Assembly (NCBI GenBank): GCA_034190875.2
Contig: CM067349.1
Span: 34,263,901-34,327,900, forward strand
Reading direction: 5' to 3'
Length of the DNA: 64,000 nt
Source: Urechis unicinctus
Taxonomy: Eukaryota; Annelida; Polychaeta; Xenopneusta; Urechidae
This document shows, one piece after another, positions 1-12,921 of this stretch (the first letter of the stretch is position 1; each line of letters begins with the position of its first letter). The translations under genes and the position numbers were made by a program. The notes beneath the pieces are model-generated. The model saw only the letters and a program-made list of their open reading frames with translations, searched no databases and was not told where the DNA came from.

Positions 1-1257
1 TACTGAGTCTCATTTTCAAGCGGAAGACTTGTCAACCGTATTGCTCCAGAAGCCACCGTGTTACCTGAACTATGATCACTTTTAACAACACAAAATGATT
101 CTAATGTATGTAAATATGATAAATGATTGTGGCATTTCATAATGCAAGTCGTTTATAAAGAAGCATTCATATAATGTTTTAACAAATAAAATACAAACTG
201 ACCTGATTCACAGCTCTTATCATCAAGGCCACCTCTGAATGTGGTGCTGCACCTCATCTGCTAAAATATCAAAATCTCACGAAAATAAATAGCTAAATGT
301 GCCTTATTATTATTAATAATTTAAGAGGATTTGCACTTTGGACCAGTATAAGAACATTATCCATCTATGATTTGATATGGTCACCATTGAATGTGCATTT
401 TCCTGTTTAACATTTGGCTCTTTTTATGCCTCTGTTATTATGTAAATTGAACGCTTATAACCCACCAAGCATTTTTTTAAACTCACAACAGACTTTCTGC
501 TTCTTTGAAACAAAGCTGTCTAGGGACACACAGCTTTTGGAAGCCCTCTTCCTCTCCCTTTCTTTCTGTTCACGCCTACCCATCACAGCTTCTATATTTT
601 CAAGGAAAGAATAGAATGATTTAAATTCAGTTAGCTCTTTACAGCACAGCATAGATACACAAGATCTATAATTTTTATATATTTTTTTGTGCTTACAATG
701 TGTACAAAAATTAGTCTGTACAAAATATTTGACATAGAAACCAGAAAGTAAATCCTTTCAAGATCCTGTGTCTTGGTGATTTTAATTTTCGAACTTAAAT
801 AACACAGAGGTTTGTATCACTTTTCCCAATAATTTGCTCGCCTGTTGCCCTTTCAATCCAATATTGGTTGCAAATGTAGACTATGTTATCTCGGTCAGTG
901 CGATTGTGCATCAAAATACTAATTATCAATAGATCTTCAGTAAATTAGATACATTAACAAACTCTGAAACTTTAGTGACGATCCCCATTGACGTTCCGAT
1001 TGCAATTTACGAAGAAAGTAGTTTGTTTGGTGCATTGCTCGCTTACCTTTGAAAAACGAATGACGACAAATACCAAATTTCAGCATATGAAGTGCCTTTC
1101 CGGTACGTTCACGCGCGTCGTGGATGGATATGCAAAGCTTTGTAATTGGTCGAAAACTTATGCACAGCAACACTAATTCGCTTAAGAAAGGCGGATCTTT
1201 CTGGGCAAAGTGGGCGGTTCGTTCGAACCCCTCGAACCTCTCCTGGCTACGGGCCTG
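1..1257. mobile_element. Unassigned sequence ending in a hAT-like terminus
   Basis: No gene is recognised in this stretch. Its right end, at 1243-1257, reads CTGGCTACGGGCCTG. Its reverse complement, CAGGCCCGTAGCCAG, resembles the CAGGGGCGTAGCCAG type of terminus carried by many hAT elements in invertebrates. The preceding 45 bases, with CGAACCCCTCGAACC, have the C-rich look common just inside such ends. Homology between X and X' starts immediately after 1257, as expected if an element inserted at that point in X only. I could not find the matching left terminus, so the element may begin before the window or be truncated. Only the terminus is supported; the extent to base 1 is an upper limit. 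Confidence 0.35.
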
Positions 1258-2935
1258 TAACTACAGCATGAACATGCAGCCACAATTGATATTCCGCTAA
1301 TATATGCGGCATACTTGCATGTATCACAATCTCCCTCTGATGGGAATTGATGACAGCGATGAACTGTAAAGCGTATCCAAACTCTAAGAATACAAAGGCT
1401 GCCAAAACATGTAGATGTACAGGCAGTGGTTGCTGCACTCCATATAATTTCAATATCTACCTAAATTAGATACTAAGACATGGTTAATAAAACAGAGAAG
1501 GAGACAGAGGCGAGGAGACGAATAAATAATTGTATTAAAGAGCAGTTTGAGTAATTCATCTAATGTGATAATGCATACTTCGATATCTCAAGAGACCATG
1601 CATTCGAATTGATTGAAAGAACTGACGGTGTTTATTATCTTACGTTAAAGGTCTCTCTTAGAGTAGATTGATGAAATGCAATCGACCTGCGGCTGTACAA
1701 TAACAATTTGCAAAATACATTGTACAGAGGAAGTACGTTCCTAAAACATTTTACGTACAATATTCCAAGTACAGCGTTCTTTGATTGAGGTATGCATGAC
1801 AATAATGCCACCAACCTTTGCTGTTTTGCATAGTTTGACATAATTCTCCGAAATGTGATTGGCTTTGAGTAATGAGAGTATGCACATACACAATGGCCAC
1901 AGTTTGGAACTACTTGCGCTGTTGTGATCGATGTTGGGCATTCCCACGAAGCGATTTCACTTCTATCGTTCAACAGCGACCGCAAGTGTTTCTGTATTTA
2001 CGGTTGAAAACACACATGAACGTGCAAGAAGTAAGCTCCATAAGTTATTATGTTTATGTGTAGCTTGTTATTATACATCATATGTTATATGACATTCTAT
2101 GGCATATTAATGAACCAACGGTATCAATATAACACCCCTAGTGACAGAATATATGCAGAGTCTTACATATGACGAGTTCGGGTTCTTATGGATGGGATGT
2201 GAGAACTGAACAGGTCCTTAACGTCTCATCGATAAGACACAAATAGTTATGTAATTTTCACCAACAATTGCATAAAATCTAGTTAATGTTCCGCAAAAGG
2301 TAGTGCTTGCCTCATAAAATTTCATAAAAGATGACCGACACAAAAAGGTTTTTAGCATGCAAGAAAGCCCCAATAACACATGCAACGCTCAGTATGGTCC
2401 CAAATGGAAGCTATAACAACTAAATGGAATATCACAACTCTTACCAAACCAAATGTAGGCAAACAAGGTCAGATAATTATTATTTATGTATGCGTAATTA
2501 AACCTAGTGCGCCGTACTGGTAACGAAGTACACACCGCAACTGAGGTAAGTGCTGCCTCCAGCGGCCGACACTAATCATGTTAGATGAGTATATTTGAAA
2601 AAAAATTGGTGTAAGTTTGCGTTATACTTGACTCTCATCAGGCCCATTTAGCATTTACTACAACAAAGAAGACTTTGGCCAGTTTCAGCTGTTAAGTGAA
2701 GTCAGATTCGCAACTTTCAATTAGCCTCTAGACCCATCGCAATTAATTTCTATCCCGAGAGACTGAAAAAGTCGATCTGGCGACGTTAACCGCCGGTAAT
2801 GTGAATTGACGATTGGAAGAAGAGTGGAAACACTGCTTGGCTTTATAACCGGAGTGTATCGACGAGATCGCTTACAATCAATCATCTTGAAAGCCAAACT
2901 GTCAAAAGCCATTCCTAAGCAAGGCAAGGTGGGTA

Positions 2936-3018
2936 ACCTATACATACATATATCCATATAAATTGATGTATGAATATATATATATATATAAACATATATA
3001 TATATAAATATATATATA

Positions 3019-3054
<36 letters not shown>

Positions 3055-3181
3055 AATATACATATATATATATATTTATATAAATATATTTATATATATA
3101 TATAAATCTATGTATATATATATATATTTATATATATATTAACACATATATATATATGTATATATATATATATGCATTCAT

Positions 3182-3229
<48 letters not shown>

Positions 3230-3468
3230 ATTTATTAACATATATATGTATATATATATATATGTATTTATATTGCCATTATGATTTGTTTTCAAGGTAG
3301 TTAGATATATGGATATGTATTCAGCCATATGTATACGTATATGTTTATATATATGGTAGTGGGTAAATAAATATATATATATATATATATGTATATAAAC
3401 ATATATATATATTTCTACACGATTATAAGTTTTATAATATATATAGTTGTATAAAAATGTATATATAG

Positions 3469-3521
<53 letters not shown>
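2936..3521. repeat. Compound AT-rich microsatellite
   Basis: The tract consists of (TA)n blocks broken by short TTTATA, AACATA and TGTATG interruptions. The purest blocks are at 3184-3225 and 3469-3521. A non-repetitive island near 3260-3360, with GCCATTATGATTTG, is shared with X' (61430-61450) and in weaker form with 33469-33530. The tract therefore sits at the same place in three copies of X. Open frames here read as poly-Tyr/Ile and are not genes. Confidence 0.95.
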
Positions 3522-3524
<3 letters not shown>

Positions 3525-3971
3525 AGTATATATAAATATCTTGATATACATTACGCATATAATTCGGTGCGCAATGAGCAAGATTGATGTTGTCGCGTTG
3601 CTTGGTGGGTGCTGTGTATTTATATTGTATAATGGCCTCTGCAAGGGCAGATAGGTGATATGAATTTAAACACTGCTGTATGTCAAATGGACAGCACTTC
3701 ATCATATAAATCCTCGATTAGCTAAATCCTACGTTATGTAATGCGTAACGGGTTGTGAAGCTGAGCTAGAGTGTTATTATCACGTCTTGTTGCCTCAACT
3801 CAATACCTCTTATCACAGTAAATGAAACACCTTACTCACGTACACGATGTTTGCTTGCATAATAACTTTTAAACAACGCATTGTCTATATTTAGGTGATA
3901 TAGGAACCTATAATCTGATTATATCGAGCATGTTGGTACCGGTAGTCTTAATTGTTAGCGTCCATGATCCC

Positions 3972-4848
3972 ATGAGATCCGCTAATGGCACTAATGCAGA
4001 TTGGCTTTTAAAATGGTATAACAGATGAATCAATACGAGCACCCTTGTAGATCGGTAACGACTTGCAAATGCCCCTCAATTGCAACTTCACTAAAATCAA
4101 ATTCGATGCAGTTGCTGATAAAATTATCAGTTCCTGGAGTACAAATACTAGACGACGCGCTTGTCATTGCAATAACAAAAATATATCTTAAAATTTCACT
4201 CGGGATCATGATGCCTGTCGTAACTTTGACCAATCAATCTACCGAAAGGGTCGTTCCAAACAGATGACCATAACAGTACAAAATTACTACTAAGTCTTTT
4301 TAACAAGGTCTGATAGATTACATATATTTCAGCATACTCGCATTAGCCATGAGTTACAACCTTTTATAGTTTTAAGTGCAATAGTTGAGTGGAAATCATA
4401 ATCTTATGAGTTTCGCTAATGGCGCGTATGCATATTTGTTTTTGATATGGTATAACGGATGCATTAATACGAGCAGCTTTGTAGCTTGGTAACGAGTTGC
4501 AAATGCCCCGCAATTGTAACTTCACTAAAATCAAATACGAAATAGTTGGCAGATGAAATAATTAGTTCCTAGAGTAAAAATACTAGATGACGCACAGGTA
4601 ATGGCAATACCGAAAATATTCGTCATAATTTCACACGGAATCATTAGACCTGTAGTAGGCTTGACCAATCAATTTACCAAAAAAAGACGAAACTAATGAC
4701 CATTACAGTCAGAAATTACTACAAAGTCTTGTTTAGATGATCACATGGATTACATATATTTCGGCAAAATCACCATAAGACGTAAGCTGCAGCATGTAAC
4801 TGTTTTCACTGTAGTAGTAGGGCGGAAATCATTCATTCTTTGAAGAAA
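3972..4848 (+). repeat. Two-unit tandem repeat, period about 434 bp
   Basis: Unit 1 begins at ATGAGATCCGCTAATGG (3972) and unit 2 at ATGAGTTTCGCTAATGG (4406). The two run in parallel through GGTATAAC-GATG, TTCACTAAAATCAAAT, TTGACCAATCAAT and ATTACATATATTTC. They differ by about 20-25%, more than X differs from X', so the tandem duplication predates the X duplication. A third relative lies at 9057-9270. On the minus strand both units can be read as short protein-like frames with an SASSSI motif, but I do not recognise a family. Confidence 0.8.
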
Positions 4849-5650
4849 ACTCAGTTCGAGTTAAGCGCACGTCATCTTAACAGCTACTTAGTAACGTTAG
4901 AATTCTTATTTCAGGGCTCTTAATTCATAATGCTGTCAAAGCATCCGTAATATGTTACTTGCCGAAGGCAGTGCTCGCTCTTTGTCATGACTGGTGAATC
5001 TCCAGACACCCTTAGGTCTAAAGATTGATCACGTCTATGTGATCCTCATTACTCTCAAGGGGTGTATCATTCTTCGCTTGTAGGCAGTGAATATCCTCCA
5101 TAACGGGTTAAGAATTAGGCTTCTTGCAGTTTTTCGTCAGGTTTCTAATATTGTCAGAGCTGCGGTCGAGCACTCAATAAATGTCATCTCTGGGGAATTT
5201 GATAATAACCGTCAACTAAATTTGTTGGGCTATTTCATCTTTGTTGCTGCCTTGTGAGCAGTTAGTATCGATTTTTCTAAAGTTGGCGAGTGTGCCGATT
5301 TAAATGCGAAACAATGTCCTTGTTGTAATTGATCGATGTGCTTCGACATGGAGCACTTAATCTAGATAATGCTGTCAAATTTGACCTTATCAGAGTACAT
5401 TCAGCTATCCAAACACCATTTATCATGTGTTTGGAAACCAATAAACCGTTATGAATGATACCACTCCCTACCTTAGCTCATTGCACCGTATAACGTTATT
5501 CTTAAGACGATAACTTTTAATAATGCACCTGTGTAGTTGAAACGTACCATGTTACATACCACAGTACTCTCCCTTCACGCCACTAATAAACAACATCTGG
5601 TAATCTCATATTAGGGCGAGTGGGGGTTTCCACTGCGCGGACATCCAAGC

Positions 5651-6450
<800 letters not shown>

Positions 6451-9000
6451 GAGCCAAATAAATGGATCAGTTACCCGACAAATAAGATATGCCATAGTCC
6501 CTACGTTAGCGAATGCAATGCTGTACAGCGTTTGCAATATCGCCACATTGGACCCGGCCGCAACTGCTGATGAATTCACTCCGATGATGTCGTAGTTTGG
6601 CATGTGTTATATTATTGTGATGGAATCGATGGATGTCGTACTGATTTAAAATCCTGCCTTATATCGATGAACTTTTTAACTCGATTCTAGAAATATCACA
6701 ATAAAAATAATACTGACGATATTTTTCCTACGAGTCACTCTATGTTCGACATAATCATTGATCTGATAACAATAACGGATAACAACGTGTCTCAAACTCT
6801 AATTGTGGTCGCTGGATAATCTTACAAATAGTGCGCTGTTATTCGAAACAATCAGTACCCAATTTACTTCAGGCTCATTTAAATTATTGTCTGGGCCGTA
6901 ATTGCTTGTATTTGTGGGCTAATTACGTCAGGTTGTTTTTTACCTGGTAACATTCGTTGAACTCTAATGAGCTCGAAAATTAGTTGCGCATGTGGTCAGA
7001 AGGGTCGCTCTGTCAACAGGTCTACTTATACCGAGGGCAATTTGATCGTTAGATTGTATATCCAGACTAAGTGGGCAGCGACTTATGCTTCAAATTGTCC
7101 ACCATTTGCATTAATTGGGTTCATACATTATCGGTGGCAAATGCACTGTTCGGAGTCAGCTACAATGATCAACCATGTCAAACACAATAACCAGATCTAT
7201 TGGTTGGATTATCTATGCATTGGTCTGTATTACACTTGCGCTCAACATTAAGCTTTTATGGCATGGTCATTGTTTTGTTTGACCATTGGTATTGCATTAC
7301 ATTTACGTCAATGATCCAAAACAGACCGCTCAGGATAACAAGAGTACTCCTTTGGTAAAATCAACCTTCGCAAAGTGCTGAACAATCCATTGTGAATCTG
7401 ATTAAAGGCATCAGCGCTGCGGAGTACTTTCGGACATCGAAGCAGTATTATACGAACAAAGAGCGGGAACACGTGCGTGCACTTGCTACCCTAGCCTACC
7501 AAGAATGCCATCATGATATCATTATAATTGACACTGACGAATCGGCGCGGGAAAATTGATCACTACGTGTTGCATGCATGTATGACCTCTGTCTGAGCCG
7601 TTTCACAGCAGCAGACAACCAAGATATAGTAGAATATTGCCAAGAGAGTGACATTTACATAATCAACGTATCGCCTCTAGAATTGCTGCCCACTTTGCGT
7701 TGGTAAAATGATTGATCTGTCCGTGAGTATTCCGCCTCTACGGGATGGTATGGAACAGTGCACACACACCAGGGCATTATTATCACGACATTAACGAACA
7801 GTTCGTTATTCCAATTATTTTACGCAAAATATCTGATATCCACAAGGTAAAGCTGGCCATCCTAACAGATCACCAACCAACTAACCATATGATTTAAAAC
7901 TGTTATATTAAACCTATTGTATTAACGATTTTCAGTATATGATACAGTCTAGCCTACCGTACTTGCTTTGAGCAGCTTCCGATAACCAGTGGATAATGTC
8001 GTTTGCATAACGACAGGTATTATTGGCTAACTTGTTGTTTATTACATTTTTGTTTCTAAACTGCTGATCATGGCAAATAAGTTGGCGAGCTGGGGCGACT
8101 GGCGGTCGACCAATCAATAATACGGACTAATGAGTTGCGAGGCTAACGCTCAACTAGACTAGTGCCAACTAAGTGTCCTCTGTGTGTTATGAATACAAAG
8201 TGAACTGACACGAAACCACTTGTTTATCACCTCTAACACTCCCGTATAAAGGTACATGCACAGCCATAAAAACTGTACAGCAGCCCAATTACGATTCTCA
8301 AAGATACCTTGTTATGGGTTCACAACCTACTATATATAATACAATATTAAATAATTCCCAAAATCAGGTCATGTTTACCATTCACTATTAGTGTTCCAAC
8401 GTGGCAACGCGAACCGTTATTCAATTTGTTACTGAAAATTATTTATACTAATCACGTAATTAGTAGGCGTAATTAGATCTACTTTTAACATAATATAGAA
8501 AACCCATTGCTACCGTGCAAATAGAAGTGAATAATGCGTTTTATCGTTTAATGGCTCATCTAATGGTAGCAAACTGAACGACGGAATTGCTCAGGAGAAG
8601 CATTTTATATATTTTTAATTTGCTAATTGACAATGTGCTTTCGTGTAATACCTTTTTTACTCTAAATTGTATCCAAAGGTTTTTCCGGCAGGTAATAAAT
8701 TTATTGCAGATAGATAATTGTAATGTATTGACTATCCCTATATTACATAACTAATTTCACCATGGGGTGTGTTTGTGCGCCGATTTGTTGTGTGTTTCAG
8801 GGGAAAAGTTTATTTCACCGGTGTCATTTTATTGTCGATTTGACTCTAACACAATATCGATTAATCGATTAAATATTTAAATTTCGAGTGAGTTGGGCCT
8901 ACACTTGAGTTAATTTCGACCCATTAAACACTCAATGCTATAATAACTGCTCAGCAACGCATGTTCTAAAATTAGATAATATATAAGACAGTCACTGAAA
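6451..9000 (+). repeat. Old, diverged copy of the central part of block Y
   Basis: Several islands align with Y-A and Y-B in the same order. TGGCATGGTCATTGTTTTGTTTGA (7258) matches 16847 and 43804. GCAGACAAC-AAGATATA with GAGTGACATTTACATA (7610-7665) matches 17848-17905 and 45088-45145. The stretch 8610-8760, with CTAATTGACAAT and ATTGTAATGTATTGA, instead matches 13400-13530, an earlier part of Y. Order is therefore not fully kept. The copy is much older than the Y-A/Y-B pair. Confidence 0.7.
7389..7678 (+). pseudogene. Decayed coding-like tract, unknown protein
   Basis: About 97 codons on the + strand are nearly open and have a protein-like composition. Recognisable strings are AAEYFRTSKQYYTNKERE, IIIIDTDES and ADNQDIVEYCQESDIYII. 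The last string is partly kept in the same frame in Y-A near 17.85 kb and Y-B near 45.1 kb, where DNA identity is otherwise modest. That argues for an ancestral coding frame. I do not recognise the family. The DTDES string is not in the context expected of a family-B polymerase motif. The tract is broken and treated as a fossil. Confidence 0.45.
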
Positions 9001-9300
9001 GTCGGATTATATCGAAGTAGCCGGCTATCAGTTAATTACTGCTAGCCTTGATTGGTAGCGTCCATAATACCATGAGTTGCGCTAATGGTGCGTGTGCATA
9101 TTGTCTTATGATGTGGTATAACGGATGCACCAATACGAGCTGCTTTATAGCTCATCCACGAGTTTCGATACAACGACTGCACCACTTATTCGTGCGATTA
9201 ACTTTTGGACATGTCCCACTATTGCAGTTTCAGAGGAATTAAATATGACAAAGTTGGCAGATGAAACATGGATCATATGTGTTTGATTACTTGACAAACA
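9001..9300 (+). repeat. Third, isolated relative of the 434-bp X repeat
   Basis: The stretch 9040-9270 matches 3945-4130 and 4395-4560. Shared strings include TAGCGTCCATAATACCATGAG, GCTAATGG, GGTATAACGGATGCA, CAATACGAGC and GTTGGCAGATGAAA. It lies between Y-like and Z sequence, so part of X was placed or left here independently of the main X blocks. Confidence 0.7.
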
Positions 9301-10150
9301 ACGGAATATAGGTACAGCATTTTGTCTGCAACTTCATACGGATATCAATGTCTTATAGAAAAGACCGCTGTGTCAATAAGCTGTCGCAAAGCAGGAGTCA
9401 ATGTAAATATGACATTGCCCAAGCGACAACAGCTTAATCACGGGCTGCATAGCAAATCACATGAGAGCAAGCTAAACATCGTTTTAAATTATTGCAGGTT
9501 AAAAACTGAACAACCAATCTATCAGTTGTACTCTTATAGATTGTGCCAAACACATAATTACACAAAAACAGAAAACGCTGGTTTGCTCAATGGTAACTTA
9601 TCATTAGTAACTACTGACGAAGTAACAAGACCCCTTTAATTTTTTAATGCCCATAATATGTATTGATTGCTGGTATGCAATATCATGACAATATTGTCAA
9701 GTGAATTTAATCTCGAGTCATGTATATTATGATTACTACACACATCTGTGACGCAAATGGTTGCAAGGCATTTATCTAAGAAATCAGTCTGATGAAAGTG
9801 TCACACTTTGATCGACGTTTAACGAGATAAGCGTCTATATCACACGCATCTCATCAGCCGCGTGTCCAATGCAATGTGAATGATGCGATCCGTCAATGCA
9901 TGTGGGCTAGTGACAAAGCCTTAATTGGATTTATATCTTGTGCAAATGTTGCCGATATAAAATATGACCACAGACAAACGCTACATTTTGGCTGGTATAA
10001 CTGATTCGTCTATTCGGTGATTGCACCAACATTACTGCGGTGCTTATCGGTGGTGGAAGGCATGAATTAACCACTGAATGTAACTATAAATGTACCAAAT
10101 GCAAACCAATAAACACTTTTATTCCATTAAAAATTATTATCTCTCAAATT
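9301..10150 (+). repeat. Block Z, first copy
   Basis: Bases 9575-9975 match 29525-29910, for example AACTTATCATTAGTAA-TACTGACG and GTGAATTTAATCTCGAGTCATGTA. Bases 9978-10150 match 35637-35805, for example GATTCGTCTATTCGGTGATT. In the second copy the two halves are 5.7 kb apart. The open frame 9322-9639 (105 codons) has an ordinary composition and runs into the shared part, but I cannot identify it. Confidence 0.8.
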
Positions 10151-10235
<85 letters not shown>

Positions 10236-10250
10236 GTATATATATATATT
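10151..10250. repeat. (TA)n microsatellite at the end of block Z
   Basis: This is about 100 bp of TA with two short interruptions. It follows CTCTCAAATTTATATA, the same junction that precedes the array at 35805. Confidence 0.96.
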
Positions 10251-10691
10251 CACTTGAGATGGTCCCTCAGAGAGCACCGCTGCTCTAGCATGGCAACACT
10301 GCGGAGGTTCTTAATATCAAGCACACTTTACAAGGTTTTCTCAAGAGTAATTTGCTTGCCAGCCGCTAATCTGGTTGCGTAACGCACATCGGGAAGTCAC
10401 GGTATTATCCCATCTCCCCGAAATCATGCTGATTCGCGAAATTGTAACACCTGCCGAGCCGTGTCTACTGCGCTACAGTGTTGCTAACATCAAACAACAG
10501 CGAAGTTGGCGGAGCTCTGATTGCCAGAGTTGGGAAGGTTCTGCAAACTATCGAAGCATATTCTAATCAAATAAACAAACAAGTATAGAAAGAAAAGGAT
10601 TTCTCAATCATCCCTAAAACACAGGCAGCTGAGGCCGAATGGGGGATTAACGGACTACCTCCCATATCACCCACGTGACCATGCGATAACT
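10251..10691. other. Unassigned sequence between two microsatellites
   Basis: The short open frame at 10375-10566 has no recognisable features. I found no match elsewhere in the window and no repeat ends. Confidence 0.3.
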
Positions 10692-10692
10692 A

Positions 10693-10783
<91 letters not shown>

Positions 10784-10786
10784 TAG

Positions 10787-10817
<31 letters not shown>

Positions 10818-10908
10818 AATATATATTTATATGTGTGTGTGTGTGGGGATATATAGTCTCTAAAGTATATATATAAATAGATAGAAATAGATCTATTTAT
10901 CTCTCTAT

Positions 10909-10945
<37 letters not shown>

Positions 10946-11061
10946 GAGATATATAGAGATATAGATCTCTATCTATCTATCTCTATATCTCTCTATATAT
11001 CTCTCTATCTATATATCTATATCTATATCTATATATATATCTATATATATATATCTCTATA

Positions 11062-11118
<57 letters not shown>
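10692..11118. repeat. Compound (CA)n-(TA)n-(GATA/GA)n-(CT/CTAT)n microsatellite
   Basis: The order is (CA)n at 10692-10717, (TA)n to about 10814, a (TG)n patch near 10833-10845, then GA- and GATA-rich sequence at about 10905-10960. Complementary CTAT- and CT-rich sequence follows to about 11030, and (TA)n again to 11118. The GA and CT halves form an imperfect inverted repeat that could fold into a hairpin. Y-A homology with Y-B starts just after this tract. Confidence 0.95.
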
Positions 11119-11120
<2 letters not shown>

Positions 11121-11279
11121 TTAAATAGCATCGAGGCTTCGGGGTGCATATACGAGGGGCCCTGGGCAATGACTTTCAATGGCTACGTTTTGATAAGAGA
11201 TTGGACTTATTATAAATCCGTGCTACGGCATTGCGTTGACTATTTTAGTGTTACAAATTGTTTACTGGTTTACACACCG

Positions 11280-11710
11280 GAAAAAACCAATGCACCTATG
11301 ATAATACCAACAAAATACATATTTTCATATAAGTTACGTTTTACAGGAATGTCTACAGTCACATCTTTTGCTCTTGTCTAATTAACATTAATAATTGCCA
11401 GGAATGAGATGTTTGTCGAATAACCAGTGATAGGCGTTCCGGTTTTTTTCAACACATCATGGAAACAACACCAACGGTTTGCATTTGCTCCGCTATTTCC
11501 TCTTTCATGTTTTCGACCAATGCATTCACCATTCCAATAGAGCCAATGATTCAAGAGAGAAAATATTTCATGACCTGAAGAGGTCCCTTATGTCCTATTG
11601 ATCGATTTTACTGCTGGATTGTAAAACGAGTATGTCCGGCAAGCGTGACCTTACCCGTAATAAAAACGATAGAATGGTTCTCGTGGGAATTAATTCGGCT
11701 GCTTTGGTCA
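11280..11710 (-). pseudogene. Decayed coding-like tract with a hydrophobic segment, unknown protein
   Basis: Read on the minus strand, this tract and its Y-B counterpart give a protein-like string. It includes NHSIVFITGKVTLAGHTRF and, further on, a hydrophobic stretch resembling a membrane segment (SVGLIIGAFVF in the Y-B copy). The frame is broken in Y-A. A plus-strand frame overlaps it but has a less natural composition. Function is unknown. Confidence 0.3.
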
Positions 11711-12463
11711 TCTCCCTTTTGCACATTGAATGAGCTAACTGTTCACTTACATGCTCTGCAAACCTGTATTTAGAAACAATTTGATACCCCCTTTAGTCTG
11801 TGTTGGTCATTTCTAACCAGGTCTTCCGATCATTAAATCACTGTTAATCCATATGTTATTCGTTATTACGCATACATTGTCTATTCTGAGTCGCCGCACC
11901 ATAATTTCAAAAGTAAAGCAAATTGAAAATGCTCCATGGTCTGAGATCTACATCGGCAGCGAAGAATGCATGAGTATTCGTGAAGCCTTATCGCGCACAC
12001 AAACTCACACACAAACGCACATTTATATGCATAAAAGTGAGTATTTCTAGCATAAAAAGTGCAATCAATGAACCCGCGATTATCGCTGCATGAAGGCATA
12101 TTAAATTACTTGGTCAATGGTAACAGCCATTAAGTAAAATATGCGTTGAATGATCTCTGAGAAACACTTTGACTAAACCTATTGATTCGTTTACATTCCG
12201 TCAGTCGTTGTCATCAACTTAATGCCCATCACATTGCTGCATGCTATTAAATAGTGCGAGTAAAGCAGATGTGAAATGGTTTTATAAGGTTCAGAAGCAT
12301 ATGTCTTATAATACCATAAGAATAACCCATTCCAGAATATGAAGTTTGTATATTATTACATTGAAATATGCTGTACCGTTTGTAATTAAAGTTCGTTCTT
12401 AATATTTACATCTCACCTTTTTTTAAGATATAAAGCCTGTCGCTTTAGCCGAGTTCAATCTCG

Positions 12464-12921
12464 TTGACTACGCTATGCAAACTAGTAGTTATATATTGTT
12501 TAGTAATTCATACTGTCGACAATACCCTGCCTCGTCGTGTCACAACTTCGGATCAATTTGACACAGCAGTTTTGTACATATTACTAAGTTTACGCCAACT
12601 TCGCTCAGAAAATCATTATTACTTTCACCAAGCAACATCGAATTTGTACGCTCTGTCATTATCGGTTTTACTGACTATCTGGTCGTGTCTATATGTGCGG
12701 CAACATTATTCAATAACTCCGAACTATCGTCCAAAATAAGGAATCATGTGGTATGGCGGAATGCAGCATTGTGCTGTGTCAGATTTTGACCGGCTATTAG
12801 TATCCATATCACATCTAATTCCTTATGTATGTAATACTTGTTCTTGTACTGTACGAAACGACAAATCAAAGTTTGATTTAAACCATTGCCTGGTATTTAA
12901 CATCGTTGATAGATTTATTTA
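12464..12921 (+). pseudogene. Decayed coding-like tract found only in Y-A
   Basis: About 150 codons in one + frame are almost open. They begin near MTTLCKLVVIYCLVIHTVDN and end near CLVFNIVDRFI, with a cysteine-rich string VCNTCSCTVRNDKSK in between. Such a length is unexpected by chance at this base composition. Y-B has lost most of it: only the part from about 38997 is kept, with a junction at a short shared ATGTA. I do not recognise a family. It is broken and treated as a fossil of an unknown gene. Confidence 0.4.

Larger units (their letters stand above)
1258..5650 (+). repeat. Block X, first copy of a long duplicated segment
   Basis: This block aligns in the same orientation with 58165-63842 (X'), starting at taactacagcatgaacatgc and ending at GCGCGGACATCC just before a long (TA)n array in both copies. 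Identity by eye is roughly 88-92% where aligned. X lacks about 1.4 kb that X' has near 59.13-60.56 kb. X has about 190 bp (2750-2940) that X' lacks ahead of the AT-rich tract. A shorter, older relative of 2640-2940 occurs at 33040-33320. No intact gene is present. Confidence 0.85.

Noticed and set aside
7527-7550. IDTDES string resembling the polymerase YxDTDS motif
   Set aside because: The flanking residues do not fit, and no other polymerase motifs are present in the tract.
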